NCBI GenBank assembly: GCA_964550375.1
Contig: CAZJYX010000010.1
Location: forward strand, 1-64,000
Reading direction: 5' to 3'
DNA: 64,000 nucleotides
Origin: JAAYXS01 sp964550375
GTDB taxonomy: Bacteria > Planctomycetota > Phycisphaerae > UBA1845 > Fen-1342
Positions 1 to 7,508 of this stretch are shown here, one piece after another. The translations under genes were made by a program, and so were the position numbers. Position 1 is the first letter of the stretch, and every line of letters begins with the position of its first letter. The notes under the pieces were generated by a model, which saw only the letters and a list, made by a program, of their open reading frames with translations, was not told the origin of the DNA and did no database searches.

Positions 1-263
1 GCGCGTGAATGGGGTGGGGTCAAAGAGTTGGGGCGGGGTTGTTGGTGGCTGGCGGCGGGTGTTGCGGGGTGGTGGATTTTGTCACAAGGAGGTATCGGAC
101 TTGTGAGGGTATTGAGCTCATCGCGCTTCGCCGCCTCAGGCAGTTTGCTGCGCGGTACGAGCACGGCCTGGACGATCCGCGTGGTGATCTCGGCAATGCG
201 AATCCCCCGCGGCTCGCCCTGCGGCAGGAAGAACTGGATCGTCTGCGGCCGTTTGTCGGTCAT
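1..263 (-). CDS. GIY-YIG nuclease-like protein, 5' end only, probably broken
   Basis: The frame starts at 263 with an ATGA overlap on the hsdS stop codon, so it is the fourth gene of the hsd operon and probably translationally coupled. Residues 1-51 closely resemble the N-terminus of small GIY-YIG nuclease-family proteins that often sit beside type I restriction genes (key stretch QFFLPQGEPRGIRIAEITTR). In those proteins the GIY-YIG core begins just after this point. Here, from about position 110 towards the edge, the translation turns into a proline- and histidine-rich run with no GIY-YIG core, although the frame stays open to position 1. Either the gene was truncated by a rearrangement or the sequence is unreliable near the edge. 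If intact it would be a nuclease accessory to the restriction system; that role is inference from neighbours. Confidence 0.5.
   Translation of the reverse strand, partial: MTDKRPQTIQFFLPQGEPRGIRIAEITTRIVQAVLVPRSKLPEAAKRDELNTLTSPIPPCDKIHHPATPAASHQQPRPNSLTPPHSR
82..106. repeat. Short inverted repeat at the GIY-YIG breakpoint
   Basis: TCACAAG at 82-88 and CTTGTGA at 100-106 form a 7-bp inverted repeat with an 11-base spacer. It lies right where the GIY-YIG-like gene loses homology, so it may mark a junction or a small hairpin. Chance occurrence cannot be excluded. Confidence 0.35.
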
Positions 264-1462
264 GCCGATGCCTCCACCAATTCGCCTCGAAACGCTCGCC
301 CCAACACAGCCGGAAGCATGGCGTTGAGATTCTGCGCAGCTTGCTCATGGACAAGACGGAGTGATCGAAGCCGTAGCACGTATTCCTGGAACTCCTTGAT
401 CAAGCGACGCTGCTCGGTGACGGCCAGACCTGTTGGGAATGGAATGTTCATAACCACGCCTTGGTTAATCTTCTTCATCGAGGGGCTAGTGCCCTTGGCA
501 TTGGCTCGCACGTAGTCTCGGACGACGGAGCTCTGAAGCCAGAAGATGAGGAACTCTCCAAGAACCTTGTTGCGGTCGATTGGCAGTCGCATCATGAGAT
601 CCGGATAGATGCACGGCGAAGGCTTCCCGTTGTAGATTGCGGCGTGCCCAACCAGTTCAATCGAATTGCTGCGCGTAATGAGGACATCACCTTTGCTGAG
701 CCAATAGTGCGCGTCTTCAACCGTGGGGAGCGATGTCCGTTTGATAGCCTCAGGCCGGTATTCAAAACCGCGCACTGCGGTAAGCGTCAGGATCGGCGTC
801 CCACTTGGATCATTGTCGCACTTTGCAGACCAGCCGTTGCGTGGCTTGCCAGTCAGCACATCCTTCAGTTTTCCGACGACATCCAGAGTCGAAGTACGTT
901 CCGTAATAACGCGTGCGAGCAATCGTTCGGCTTCGTCACGACAATCGACGTGGAGTTTAGATGCCTTCGCCAACCGAACAGCGATCTCGTCAACGCGATC
1001 AATGATGATTTGTTGCTCATCTACGCTCGGCATTGGGACCGGAAGCGACAGAAACCGTTCCGCCTTCAGTTCTGTCTTGATTCCGGCGGGGACGTGGCGC
1101 GTCAGAATCTCCTGGAATACCTCGTGCCGCAGGTACATCCAGAGGAACCGATCGACGACGCGGTCTCTATTGATGCGGTACGTGGAATAGTGAATTGTCG
1201 CCGCAGCCTTTCTCTCGCTGTCGTCGTACAGTGCAATGGCACCTTTCATGGCGTTGATGCCCGAGAGCACAAGGTCCCCAGGATGGATTGAAATGAGCTG
1301 CGTCTTGCTTTCGCCGTTTGCCCTAAACTCGATTCCTCCGTCAGAGAACCGAATCTTGGCGATGATCGGCTGATCTCCGGAGGCAACAGCGGCCTCTTCA
1401 GGAGTCTCAACACGCTCCTCAAGCAACTCCCCAAGTCGGACCTCAGGCCAAGTGGGCGTCAT
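260..1462 (-). CDS. hsdS: Type I restriction-modification specificity subunit HsdS
   Basis: A 400-residue specificity subunit that would recognise the bipartite DNA target and direct both methylation and cleavage by the HsdR/HsdM complex in the cytoplasm. The protein has the usual two-half layout: a first target-recognition domain (about residues 1-150), a helical spacer (about 150-190), a second target-recognition domain (about 195-340, with a GDVLITRSNS stretch typical of the family) and a C-terminal helix ending in a family-typical AVLGRAFRGELV tail. The start overlaps the hsdM stop by ATGA (1459-1462), and its own stop overlaps the next start by ATGA (260-263), so the operon is tightly coupled. 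The family is clear; the DNA sequence recognised cannot be read from this. Confidence 0.92.
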   Translation of the reverse strand: MTPTWPEVRLGELLEERVETPEEAAVASGDQPIIAKIRFSDGGIEFRANGESKTQLISIHPGDLVLSGINAMKGAIALYDDSERKAAATIHYSTYRINRDRVVDRFLWMYLRHEVFQEILTRHVPAGIKTELKAERFLSLPVPMPSVDEQQIIIDRVDEIAVRLAKASKLHVDCRDEAERLLARVITERTSTLDVVGKLKDVLTGKPRNGWSAKCDNDPSGTPILTLTAVRGFEYRPEAIKRTSLPTVEDAHYWLSKGDVLITRSNSIELVGHAAIYNGKPSPCIYPDLMMRLPIDRNKVLGEFLIFWLQSSVVRDYVRANAKGTSPSMKKINQGVVMNIPFPTGLAVTEQRRLIKEFQEYVLRLRSLRLVHEQAAQNLNAMLPAVLGRAFRGELVEASA

Positions 1463-2976
1463 TCCTCACCCTCCTCGGCTACGGAAGCAGGCTCGATGAG
1501 CTCCTGAATCTCCTGCATTATTTCAAGGATTCGCTGTTCCTTGCTGACAATATCTGCGGCGATTGCTGAGGGGTGACGATGCGCTACCGCTTCGCCAGCA
1601 TTTGGATTCACAGCGGAGAAGTCATAGTTCTTGGCGACTATCTCGCCTATCGAGACGATCCACGACCTTTCAGACAATGCTCGCGTCTTGGCTTTCTCAA
1701 AGCAGTCTGGCAGATCATTGTCGGCAATCGGCCGCTGCGTCTTGGTGAGGCTGAAGCCGACCGCCTGGACTTCGTAGTACCAGATGTCCTTCGTTCCGAC
1801 GGGATTTCCGGCTCGGTCAAGTTCGCGGTCGAAGAACAGCAGGTTGGTCTTCGGACCAGTGCCGCTGGCGACTGCATTGGCAAAGACGCCAGCAGGCAGG
1901 CTGATGATCGTATGCAGGTTGAACTGCTCGAGCAGTTCCTTCTTGGTCTGCACGTAGGCCAACTCGTTGGTCTTGAAGAGCACTCCTTCGTCAATGACCA
2001 TGCCGACCTTCCCGCCGCGTTTGACCTTCTTCATAATGTGCTGAAGGAAGGTGATCGACGTGGCCTTGGACGGGTATGGGAAGTTCGCGGTGACGCTGTC
2101 GTGCTCGGTGCCGCCGAACGGCGGATTGGTCAGGATCACGTCATAACGATCCTTCTCAGTGAACTTGCGGACATCGTCGGCCAGGGTGTTGTGGCGGCGC
2201 AGGTTCGAGGAGAACACGCCGTGGAGGATCATGTTCATGCAGCCGAGCAGATACGGCAGCGCCTTCTTCTCCTGGCCGTAGAAGGTCTCGTTCTGGAGGC
2301 GCTTCTCGTCCTTGGGCAGGATGCGGTTGCCCTTGGATGCTCGCATGTACTTATAGGCCTCGACGAGGAAGCCCGCCGAGCCCATGGCCGGGTCATAGAC
2401 GGTCTGGCCGATCTTCGGATTGACCATCTGAACGATAAACTCGATGATCGGCCGGGGCGTGTAGAACTCGCCGCCCATGCCGCCTTCTCGTCCGAGCTTG
2501 GCAAGCATGGATTCGTAGAGGTGCGAGAGCGTGTGGACGTCTTCGGCCGACTCGAAGGTGATCTCCTGGACGGTGTCGATGGCGTCGCGGAGGATCGCGC
2601 CGTCCTTGAGCATCTTCGAAGGAGCATCTTCGAACAGGCCGCGAATGACCGAGCGGGCGCTGTTGCCCTGGAGGTTGCGCAGGTACGGGAACAGGTCGTC
2701 GTAGAGAAACTTCAGCAGGTCCTGTCCGGTGAGCTTCTTGGACGGATCGGGGTTGGTCCAGGTGGACCACTGGTACTTCTGGGCCAAGATGGCGCTGTGG
2801 TTGCGGCCTTCGTATTCGGCTTCGGCCTTGCGCTGGGCCTCGAACTCCTCGAAACACTTAAGGAACAACAGCCAGGAGATCTGCTCGACGTAATCGAGCA
2901 GGCTGTTGGTGTTGTCGTCCTGCCGAAGAATCCTGCAGGCTTTCCAGAACTGCGTGTTGAGCGTCTCTCGTGACAT
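1459..2976 (-). CDS. hsdM: Type I restriction-modification DNA methyltransferase subunit HsdM
   Basis: A 505-residue N6-adenine methyltransferase subunit. It uses S-adenosylmethionine to methylate the target adenine and forms the modification enzyme with HsdS. Visible signatures are the N-terminal helical HsdM domain (about residues 1-145), the FYTPRP motif near residue 171, the SAM-binding motif I DPAMGSAGF near 195-203 and the catalytic NPPF at 284-287. Length is normal for the family. The gene starts only 3 bases after the hsdR stop and overlaps hsdS by 4 bases, so all three are one transcript. Nothing suggests inactivation. Confidence 0.95.
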   Translation of the reverse strand: MSRETLNTQFWKACRILRQDDNTNSLLDYVEQISWLLFLKCFEEFEAQRKAEAEYEGRNHSAILAQKYQWSTWTNPDPSKKLTGQDLLKFLYDDLFPYLRNLQGNSARSVIRGLFEDAPSKMLKDGAILRDAIDTVQEITFESAEDVHTLSHLYESMLAKLGREGGMGGEFYTPRPIIEFIVQMVNPKIGQTVYDPAMGSAGFLVEAYKYMRASKGNRILPKDEKRLQNETFYGQEKKALPYLLGCMNMILHGVFSSNLRRHNTLADDVRKFTEKDRYDVILTNPPFGGTEHDSVTANFPYPSKATSITFLQHIMKKVKRGGKVGMVIDEGVLFKTNELAYVQTKKELLEQFNLHTIISLPAGVFANAVASGTGPKTNLLFFDRELDRAGNPVGTKDIWYYEVQAVGFSLTKTQRPIADNDLPDCFEKAKTRALSERSWIVSIGEIVAKNYDFSAVNPNAGEAVAHRHPSAIAADIVSKEQRILEIMQEIQELIEPASVAEEGEE

Positions 2977-2979
2977 TTA

Positions 2980-5511
2980 TCAGGCGGCCTCAGCCATATA
3001 CAGGCGTTTGATCAATTCATCGATGGCGGCACGCAACTCCGCGATGCCGCCGAAGGGTTTGGCCACGTGCCGCACGTCGCTGTTAAACGGCGCGAGCGTG
3101 AACACGGCCGGGTCGGCCACTTCGAGAACCCCGCCGTAGCGGTACTTCTCGACCAGGGCCATGAGGACGCCGCGAGCCTCCTCGTCGAAATTCTCGAAGA
3201 ACTCTTTGTGCAGGTTGAACAGCGCATTGGCGCGTTCCTCACAGCTATGAAGCTCGGCGTCGAACGCGACGTGGGCCAGCAGGTCGTAGGCGTCGGCGTC
3301 CGGACGGTGGAGAATCTCGCGGAGGATGTCCAGGTGGACCATCCGCTCTTCGAGCGTTGCGAGCAGTTCATCGCGGCGCGGCTTGTCTACCCATGCCTGT
3401 TGAAGCTCGACCATCGAATGGCAAGCGGCGAGAAGTTCCTCGCGGACCTTCCGGAGGTAATCTTCCGGCGTGACGAGGTTGCCGTCGGCGTCGCGCTCCT
3501 CGTAGACCTCATCCACCATCTTCACGTCAAGGTTCGTGATCTTGACGCGCTTGCGGGTGGATTCCTTGGTCGGCTTGAGTGCGATGTCCAGCGATACCGG
3601 CACGTCCGGATCGGTCGAGATGGTCATCTGCACGCGCTTATGGTCTGCGGCGGTGACGACGAGAACGACCTTGCCCTTGCCGATGTTCGGGAAGAAGAAC
3701 TGGCCGTTGGAGCCGGTGAACTGGTCCTGGACCTCGTTGGGGCTGGTCTGAAGGTAGACGCGGGCATGCTCGATGGGTTGGCCGGTCTCTTCGTTTGTGA
3801 CGGTGCCACCAACGATGCAGGTATACGGAGCTTCAGTGTTCGCGCCGCCTTCACCAGGTTCGCCGGGACGGTCCCAGTCGTCAAAGAGGCGGGATGCGTT
3901 CGTGTAGTCGATTACGCGGAACCAGAACTTGTTGGTATCCCTGCAGAGGCGCGACCCTCGGCCGACGATCTGCTTGAACGAAACAATCGAGGCGATGGGC
4001 TTCATGAACACCACGTTGCGGACGCTGGGGGCGTCGACGCCGGTGGTGAGCAGGTCGACGGTGGTGGCGACCACGGGGACGGCCTTCTCGGTGTCCTGGA
4101 ACTTCTCCAGCATGGCCTTGCCGGTCGCTCCCTCTTCCGACACGATTCGCACGGCGTAGTCGGGCACGTTCAGGTCAGCATTGAGCCGGTTGAGAGCCTC
4201 GGTGACCTTCAAGGCGTGGTCCATGTTCACGCAGAAGACCATCGTCTTCTCCATCCGGCCGAAGCGGTGGAGCAGCTTGTTCATGTGCTCGCAGAGCTTC
4301 TTGATATGGTCCGGCATGGTGATCTTCCGCTCGAACTCGGGCATGTCGTAGCGGTCGTCCACGTCGCCGCCTTCGGGCACCTCGAGTTGAGCGCCCTTCG
4401 ATGTGACGTCGTGGATGTCCAGGCCATCGCGAGTGAAGTTCGTGACGGAGCGGTGGACCTTGTATGTGGCCAGGAAACCGTCGTCGATGCCTTGACCGAG
4501 GGAGTAGGTGAATACCGCGTCGCCAAAATACTTGTAGGTGTCGATGTTCTCGGTTCGCTTCGGCGTGGCCGTCATGCCGAGTTGGACGGCGGAATCGAAG
4601 TGCTTGAGGATCGCATTCCACGTGCCGAAACCGGAGCGGTGGCACTCGTCGATAACGATCAGGTCGAAGAAGTCCTTCGGGTACTGCTGATACAGCCGCT
4701 TGCCGTCGGCCCCGGCGAACATGGCCTGATAGATGCTGAAGTAGACCGAGCGGTTGATCGGGGCCTTGCCCTCAGCGATCACATCGCGCTCGTTCTCGAA
4801 CGGCTCGAACGTGTTGTAGGCCTGGTCGCGGAGGACGTTGCGGTCGGCGAGAAACAGAATGCGCGGGACGCGATCTGCCCCGGCCGTGTTCCACCGCGAC
4901 TGCCAGAGCTTCCACGCGAGTTGGAAGGCGATGACGGTCTTGCCGGTGCCGGTGGCAAGGTTGATGAGGATGCGATCTCGGCCCTGGAGAATCGCCTCGA
5001 TGGTGTTGTTGATGGCGACTTCCTGGTAGTAGCGCGGCATCTTGCCGCCCCTGGCGCAGTACGGTGTCAGGAGCGGGTTGCTCGGCCGCGCCGCATCGAG
5101 CGCCTTGAACGCGCACAGACGTTGCCACAGCTCGTCCGGCGACGGATAGGCGTCGAGCGTCGTCTGCGTATTGGTGGTGAAGTCCCATTCCTCGATGCCG
5201 TGACCGTTGGTGGAGTAGGCGAACTGGAGGCCGAGGATTTGGGCGTAGTCCTTGGCCTGCTGGAGGCCCGCGCCCGGTTCGTGTTCCTCATCCTTCGCCT
5301 CGACCACGGCGATTGGGAAGGATTCCTGATAGCGAAGAATGTAGTCGGCCTTCTTGCCCTTTTGACGGCGGTGGCCATCACCAACGAGGAGGATCTGGCC
5401 GTCCGTGAAGTAGTGCTGTTCAGCAATGCGCCAGACGGGTTCCCCCCATCCCGCGTTCTGCAGGGCCGGGGTGACGTAGACTCGGCATGTATCTGCTTCG
5501 TTCAGCGGCAT
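2980..5511 (-). CDS. hsdR: Type I restriction endonuclease subunit HsdR with an inserted beta-sandwich-like domain
   Basis: An 843-residue motor and nuclease subunit that translocates DNA with ATP and cuts unmodified DNA. An N-terminal PD-(E/D)xK-like nuclease core is visible (Asp56, Glu71-x-Lys73). The superfamily 2 helicase motor follows: Walker A GTGKT (188-192), DECH box (288-291), motif III MTATP (near 313) and motif VI QIVGRGSRL (514-522). Between the motor and the C-terminal HsdM/HsdS-contacting helices, residues about 565-645 look like a carboxypeptidase-regulatory-like fold (GGTVTNEETGQPIEHARV, then a GSNGQF turn), which is not part of the classic HsdR core. The start at 5511 has a GAGGG ribosome site 6 bases upstream. 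It is first in the operon. Confidence 0.93.
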   Translation of the reverse strand: MPLNEADTCRVYVTPALQNAGWGEPVWRIAEQHYFTDGQILLVGDGHRRQKGKKADYILRYQESFPIAVVEAKDEEHEPGAGLQQAKDYAQILGLQFAYSTNGHGIEEWDFTTNTQTTLDAYPSPDELWQRLCAFKALDAARPSNPLLTPYCARGGKMPRYYQEVAINNTIEAILQGRDRILINLATGTGKTVIAFQLAWKLWQSRWNTAGADRVPRILFLADRNVLRDQAYNTFEPFENERDVIAEGKAPINRSVYFSIYQAMFAGADGKRLYQQYPKDFFDLIVIDECHRSGFGTWNAILKHFDSAVQLGMTATPKRTENIDTYKYFGDAVFTYSLGQGIDDGFLATYKVHRSVTNFTRDGLDIHDVTSKGAQLEVPEGGDVDDRYDMPEFERKITMPDHIKKLCEHMNKLLHRFGRMEKTMVFCVNMDHALKVTEALNRLNADLNVPDYAVRIVSEEGATGKAMLEKFQDTEKAVPVVATTVDLLTTGVDAPSVRNVVFMKPIASIVSFKQIVGRGSRLCRDTNKFWFRVIDYTNASRLFDDWDRPGEPGEGGANTEAPYTCIVGGTVTNEETGQPIEHARVYLQTSPNEVQDQFTGSNGQFFFPNIGKGKVVLVVTAADHKRVQMTISTDPDVPVSLDIALKPTKESTRKRVKITNLDVKMVDEVYEERDADGNLVTPEDYLRKVREELLAACHSMVELQQAWVDKPRRDELLATLEERMVHLDILREILHRPDADAYDLLAHVAFDAELHSCEERANALFNLHKEFFENFDEEARGVLMALVEKYRYGGVLEVADPAVFTLAPFNSDVRHVAKPFGGIAELRAAIDELIKRLYMAEAA

Positions 5512-5552
5512 GCGGGACCCTCATCAGTCGTTCGCCGGGTTTGGGCACCGCG

Positions 5553-5580
5553 ATTATGCGGGCGGGCGGGGAGATGTAAA
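5553..5580 (-). promoter_or_regulatory. Sigma-70 promoter of the hsdRMS operon
   Basis: On the minus strand a TTTACA -35 (5580-5575) and a CATAAT -10 (5558-5553) are separated by 16 bases, each one mismatch from consensus. Transcription would begin near 5546, leaving about a 35-base leader before the hsdR ATG at 5511. This is one of the best promoter matches in the window. Confidence 0.6.
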
Positions 5581-5615
5581 GCGGAGCGGGCGGGGCGAGC
5601 AAGAACGAGCGCTGG

Positions 5616-6647
5616 CTACAGGCGGGTGTCGCGTTGGAATTCTCGTTCTTCTTGTTGGCGGTCGCGGCTGGCGCGTTCGAGGGTTTGGCGCTCGATGTAG
5701 GTTAGGCTGCGCATGCCGTGGTCGGAGACCTTTTTGAGGATGCGGTCGACTTCGGCGGCGAGGCGCTGTTGCTCGGCCTGCTTGGCGGCCCAGGCGCCGG
5801 GGTTGGGGTTGGGCGACTCGAGGCCGCCGGGACGGGTGGGGCACGGGCGGCGGCGGAAGGCGGCCCAGAGGCGCGACCAGAGGCCGGGGCCGCGGCGGGC
5901 GGATGATTCGTAGGGGGTGAAGGCGGGGTCTTCCTGGATCATGCCGTACTGGACCATCTTGAGGCGCTGGAAGCAGGTGAAGCCGCCGAAGATGGCGATG
6001 AAGAAGAGCATCTGGCCGCCGCCCTGTAGGCCCCAGAGGCCGAGCGCGATGCAGCCGATGATGCCGACGTAGCAGGCGACGATGGTTGCCTGGCGGAGGC
6101 CGAAGAAGGGCCAGAGGAGGGTTTGGAAGAGCTGGCCGCCGTCAAGGGGGTAGATGGGGAGGAGGTTGAAGGCGAGGAGCATGAGGTTGATCTGGTAGAA
6201 GACCCAGAGGTAGCCGAGCCAGCCGGCGTCGAGGGGTGGCAAGGCGATGCCGTGGAAGGGGTTGTAGAAGACGTAGCCGGGGTTGAGGGTGAGGGAGAGG
6301 ACGATGGAGCCGCTGATGAGGCAGAAGATGAGGTTGGTTAGTGGGCCGGCGGCGACGGTTACGAATTGGGGCCAGGGTCGCATGGGGGCGTGGGCGTAGG
6401 CGAGGCCGCCGAGGGGCCACATGAGGATGTCGCGGGCGTCGCCGCCGACGGAGCGGGCGCCGAAGCAGTGGCCGAATTCGTGGATGAGGACGATGGCGAA
6501 GAGGACGGCCATGAAGAGGGCCATGATGAGGAAGTCGGGGCCGGCGCCCAGTAGTCGCCAGGCGATGTAGATCAGGAAGAGGATGTGGATGCGGATGTTG
6601 ATGTCGAAGAGGCGGCCGATTTGGAAAGAGGCGTTGAGGAAGTTCAT
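5616..6647 (-). CDS. Site-2 protease family (M50) membrane metalloprotease
   Basis: A 343-residue polytopic membrane protein of the M50 family, which cleaves substrates within the membrane. The zinc-binding HEFGH lies in a hydrophobic helix at residues 56-60, and the second metal-ligand motif (YPLDGGQ, DGG at 169-171) lies in a later helix. About five to six membrane segments occupy residues 20-230. The C-terminal 50 residues are soluble and resemble the small SLT-type tail found on some rhomboid and M50 proteins (KKVSDHGMRSLTYIERQTLE). The start at 6647 was chosen because it begins at a typical M50 N-terminus and overlaps the NUDIX stop by ATGA; the longer open frame upstream is arginine/proline-rich shadow. 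The substrate is unknown. Confidence 0.88.
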   Translation of the reverse strand: MNFLNASFQIGRLFDINIRIHILFLIYIAWRLLGAGPDFLIMALFMAVLFAIVLIHEFGHCFGARSVGGDARDILMWPLGGLAYAHAPMRPWPQFVTVAAGPLTNLIFCLISGSIVLSLTLNPGYVFYNPFHGIALPPLDAGWLGYLWVFYQINLMLLAFNLLPIYPLDGGQLFQTLLWPFFGLRQATIVACYVGIIGCIALGLWGLQGGGQMLFFIAIFGGFTCFQRLKMVQYGMIQEDPAFTPYESSARRGPGLWSRLWAAFRRRPCPTRPGGLESPNPNPGAWAAKQAEQQRLAAEVDRILKKVSDHGMRSLTYIERQTLERASRDRQQEEREFQRDTRL

Positions 6648-7177
6648 CGGCGGGGGCCTCCGGGGCGGTTGAAGCGGTCGTAGTAGAGGAGGCCGATGAT
6701 GGTTTTGCCGTCGGCGATGCGGCCGGTGTGGATGGCGTCGAGGGCGTCGGCGATGGTCATGGGTACGGGGCGGATGAACTCGGAAGGTCCGAGGTTGGTG
6801 GGGCCGGGGGTCAGGTTGGTGGCGACGAAAACGTGGAGGCGCTCGTTGCAGATGCCGGGGGTGGAGTAGAAGCTGACGAGTGGTTCGAGGGTGGCGGCGC
6901 GGTAGCCGGTTTCCTCGGCGAGCTCGCGACGGGCGCATTCGAGGGGGGTTTCGCCGGGATCGAGGGTGCCGGCGGGGAGCTCGAGTAGTTCCTGGTTTAC
7001 GGCTGGGCGGTGGTGGGCGATGAGCAGGACGCGGCCGTCCGGGAGGATGGGTAGGATAGCGGCGGCGCCGGGGTGTTCGATGATTTCGTGCGCGCGCACG
7101 GTGCCGTCTGGTAGGGGGAAGTGGTGGCGGCGGACGGCGAAGATGCGGGCGTGGAGTATGATTTCGTCGGCTGTCAC
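6644..7177 (-). CDS. NUDIX hydrolase, ADP-ribose pyrophosphatase-like
   Basis: A 177-residue NUDIX hydrolase. A complete Nudix box is present (Gly70, Glu76, then REL-EE-G at 84-91), which binds Mg2+ and cleaves nucleoside diphosphates linked to another group. The N-terminal beta-rich segment and the overall sequence are closest to ADP-ribose/sugar-nucleotide pyrophosphatases, so ADP-ribose is the likeliest substrate, but this is family inference. The gene is between a small membrane protein gene and the M50 protease, and is translationally coupled to the latter by a 4-base overlap. Confidence 0.88.
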   Translation of the reverse strand: MTADEIILHARIFAVRRHHFPLPDGTVRAHEIIEHPGAAAILPILPDGRVLLIAHHRPAVNQELLELPAGTLDPGETPLECARRELAEETGYRAATLEPLVSFYSTPGICNERLHVFVATNLTPGPTNLGPSEFIRPVPMTIADALDAIHTGRIADGKTIIGLLYYDRFNRPGGPRR

Positions 7178-7237
7178 GGGCGGATCCTGGGTTTTTGTGC
7201 GGGCGGCGCTGGGCCGTAGCCGGGGCCGCTGCTGGGG

Positions 7238-7243
7238 ATTATA
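7238..7243 (-). promoter_or_regulatory. Candidate -10 box upstream of the NUDIX gene
   Basis: A perfect TATAAT reads on the minus strand at 7243-7238, about 60 bases before the NUDIX start. No good -35 is seen at 16-18 bases, so a dedicated promoter for the NUDIX-M50 pair is only possible. Confidence 0.3.
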
Positions 7244-7298
7244 TCGGCGAAGCGGCTGGGCTGCTCGATGGCGGCGGCGGCGGTGGCGGCCGGGCGGT

Positions 7299-7469
7299 TC
7301 AGGCGAACGGCAGGATGGCTTGTGGCGCGCAGGCGGCTTCGTCGACGGCGCTGATTCCGCCGGGGCCGCCGGGTGCGGAGTCAGCGGGTGTTCTGAGGAA
7401 GAGCCACAGGCCGACGATAAGGCAGACGATGATGATTGCGAGGACGACGAGTGCGATACCTTTAGGCAT
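7299..7469 (-). CDS. Small single-pass membrane protein, 56 residues
   Basis: An open frame of 56 codons begins with MPKGIALVVLAIIIVCLIVG: a Lys near the N-terminus, then one strongly hydrophobic helix (about residues 5-25), a LRTP stop-transfer-like end, a Gly/Pro-rich linker (31-40) and a short tail. A GGAG ribosome site is 8 bases before the ATG. It sits 40 bases after the gyrB stop and 121 bases before the NUDIX gene, on the same strand. I do not recognise a family; the predicted topology is N-in with a short outside tail. The hydrophobic helix plus ribosome site make it likely to be real. Confidence 0.65.
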   Translation of the reverse strand: MPKGIALVVLAIIIVCLIVGLWLFLRTPADSAPGGPGGISAVDEAACAPQAILPFA

Positions 7470-7508
7470 TGGGGGTCTCCGTGGTCCGGCGGGAGTTGGG
7501 CCGGGCGG

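Noticed and set aside
3067..5700. Very long open frame (877 codons) on the plus strand opposite hsdR
   Set aside because: It is antisense to a gene with complete HsdR motifs, has a Val/Gly/Asp-rich composition typical of high-GC shadow frames, and no recognisable domain.
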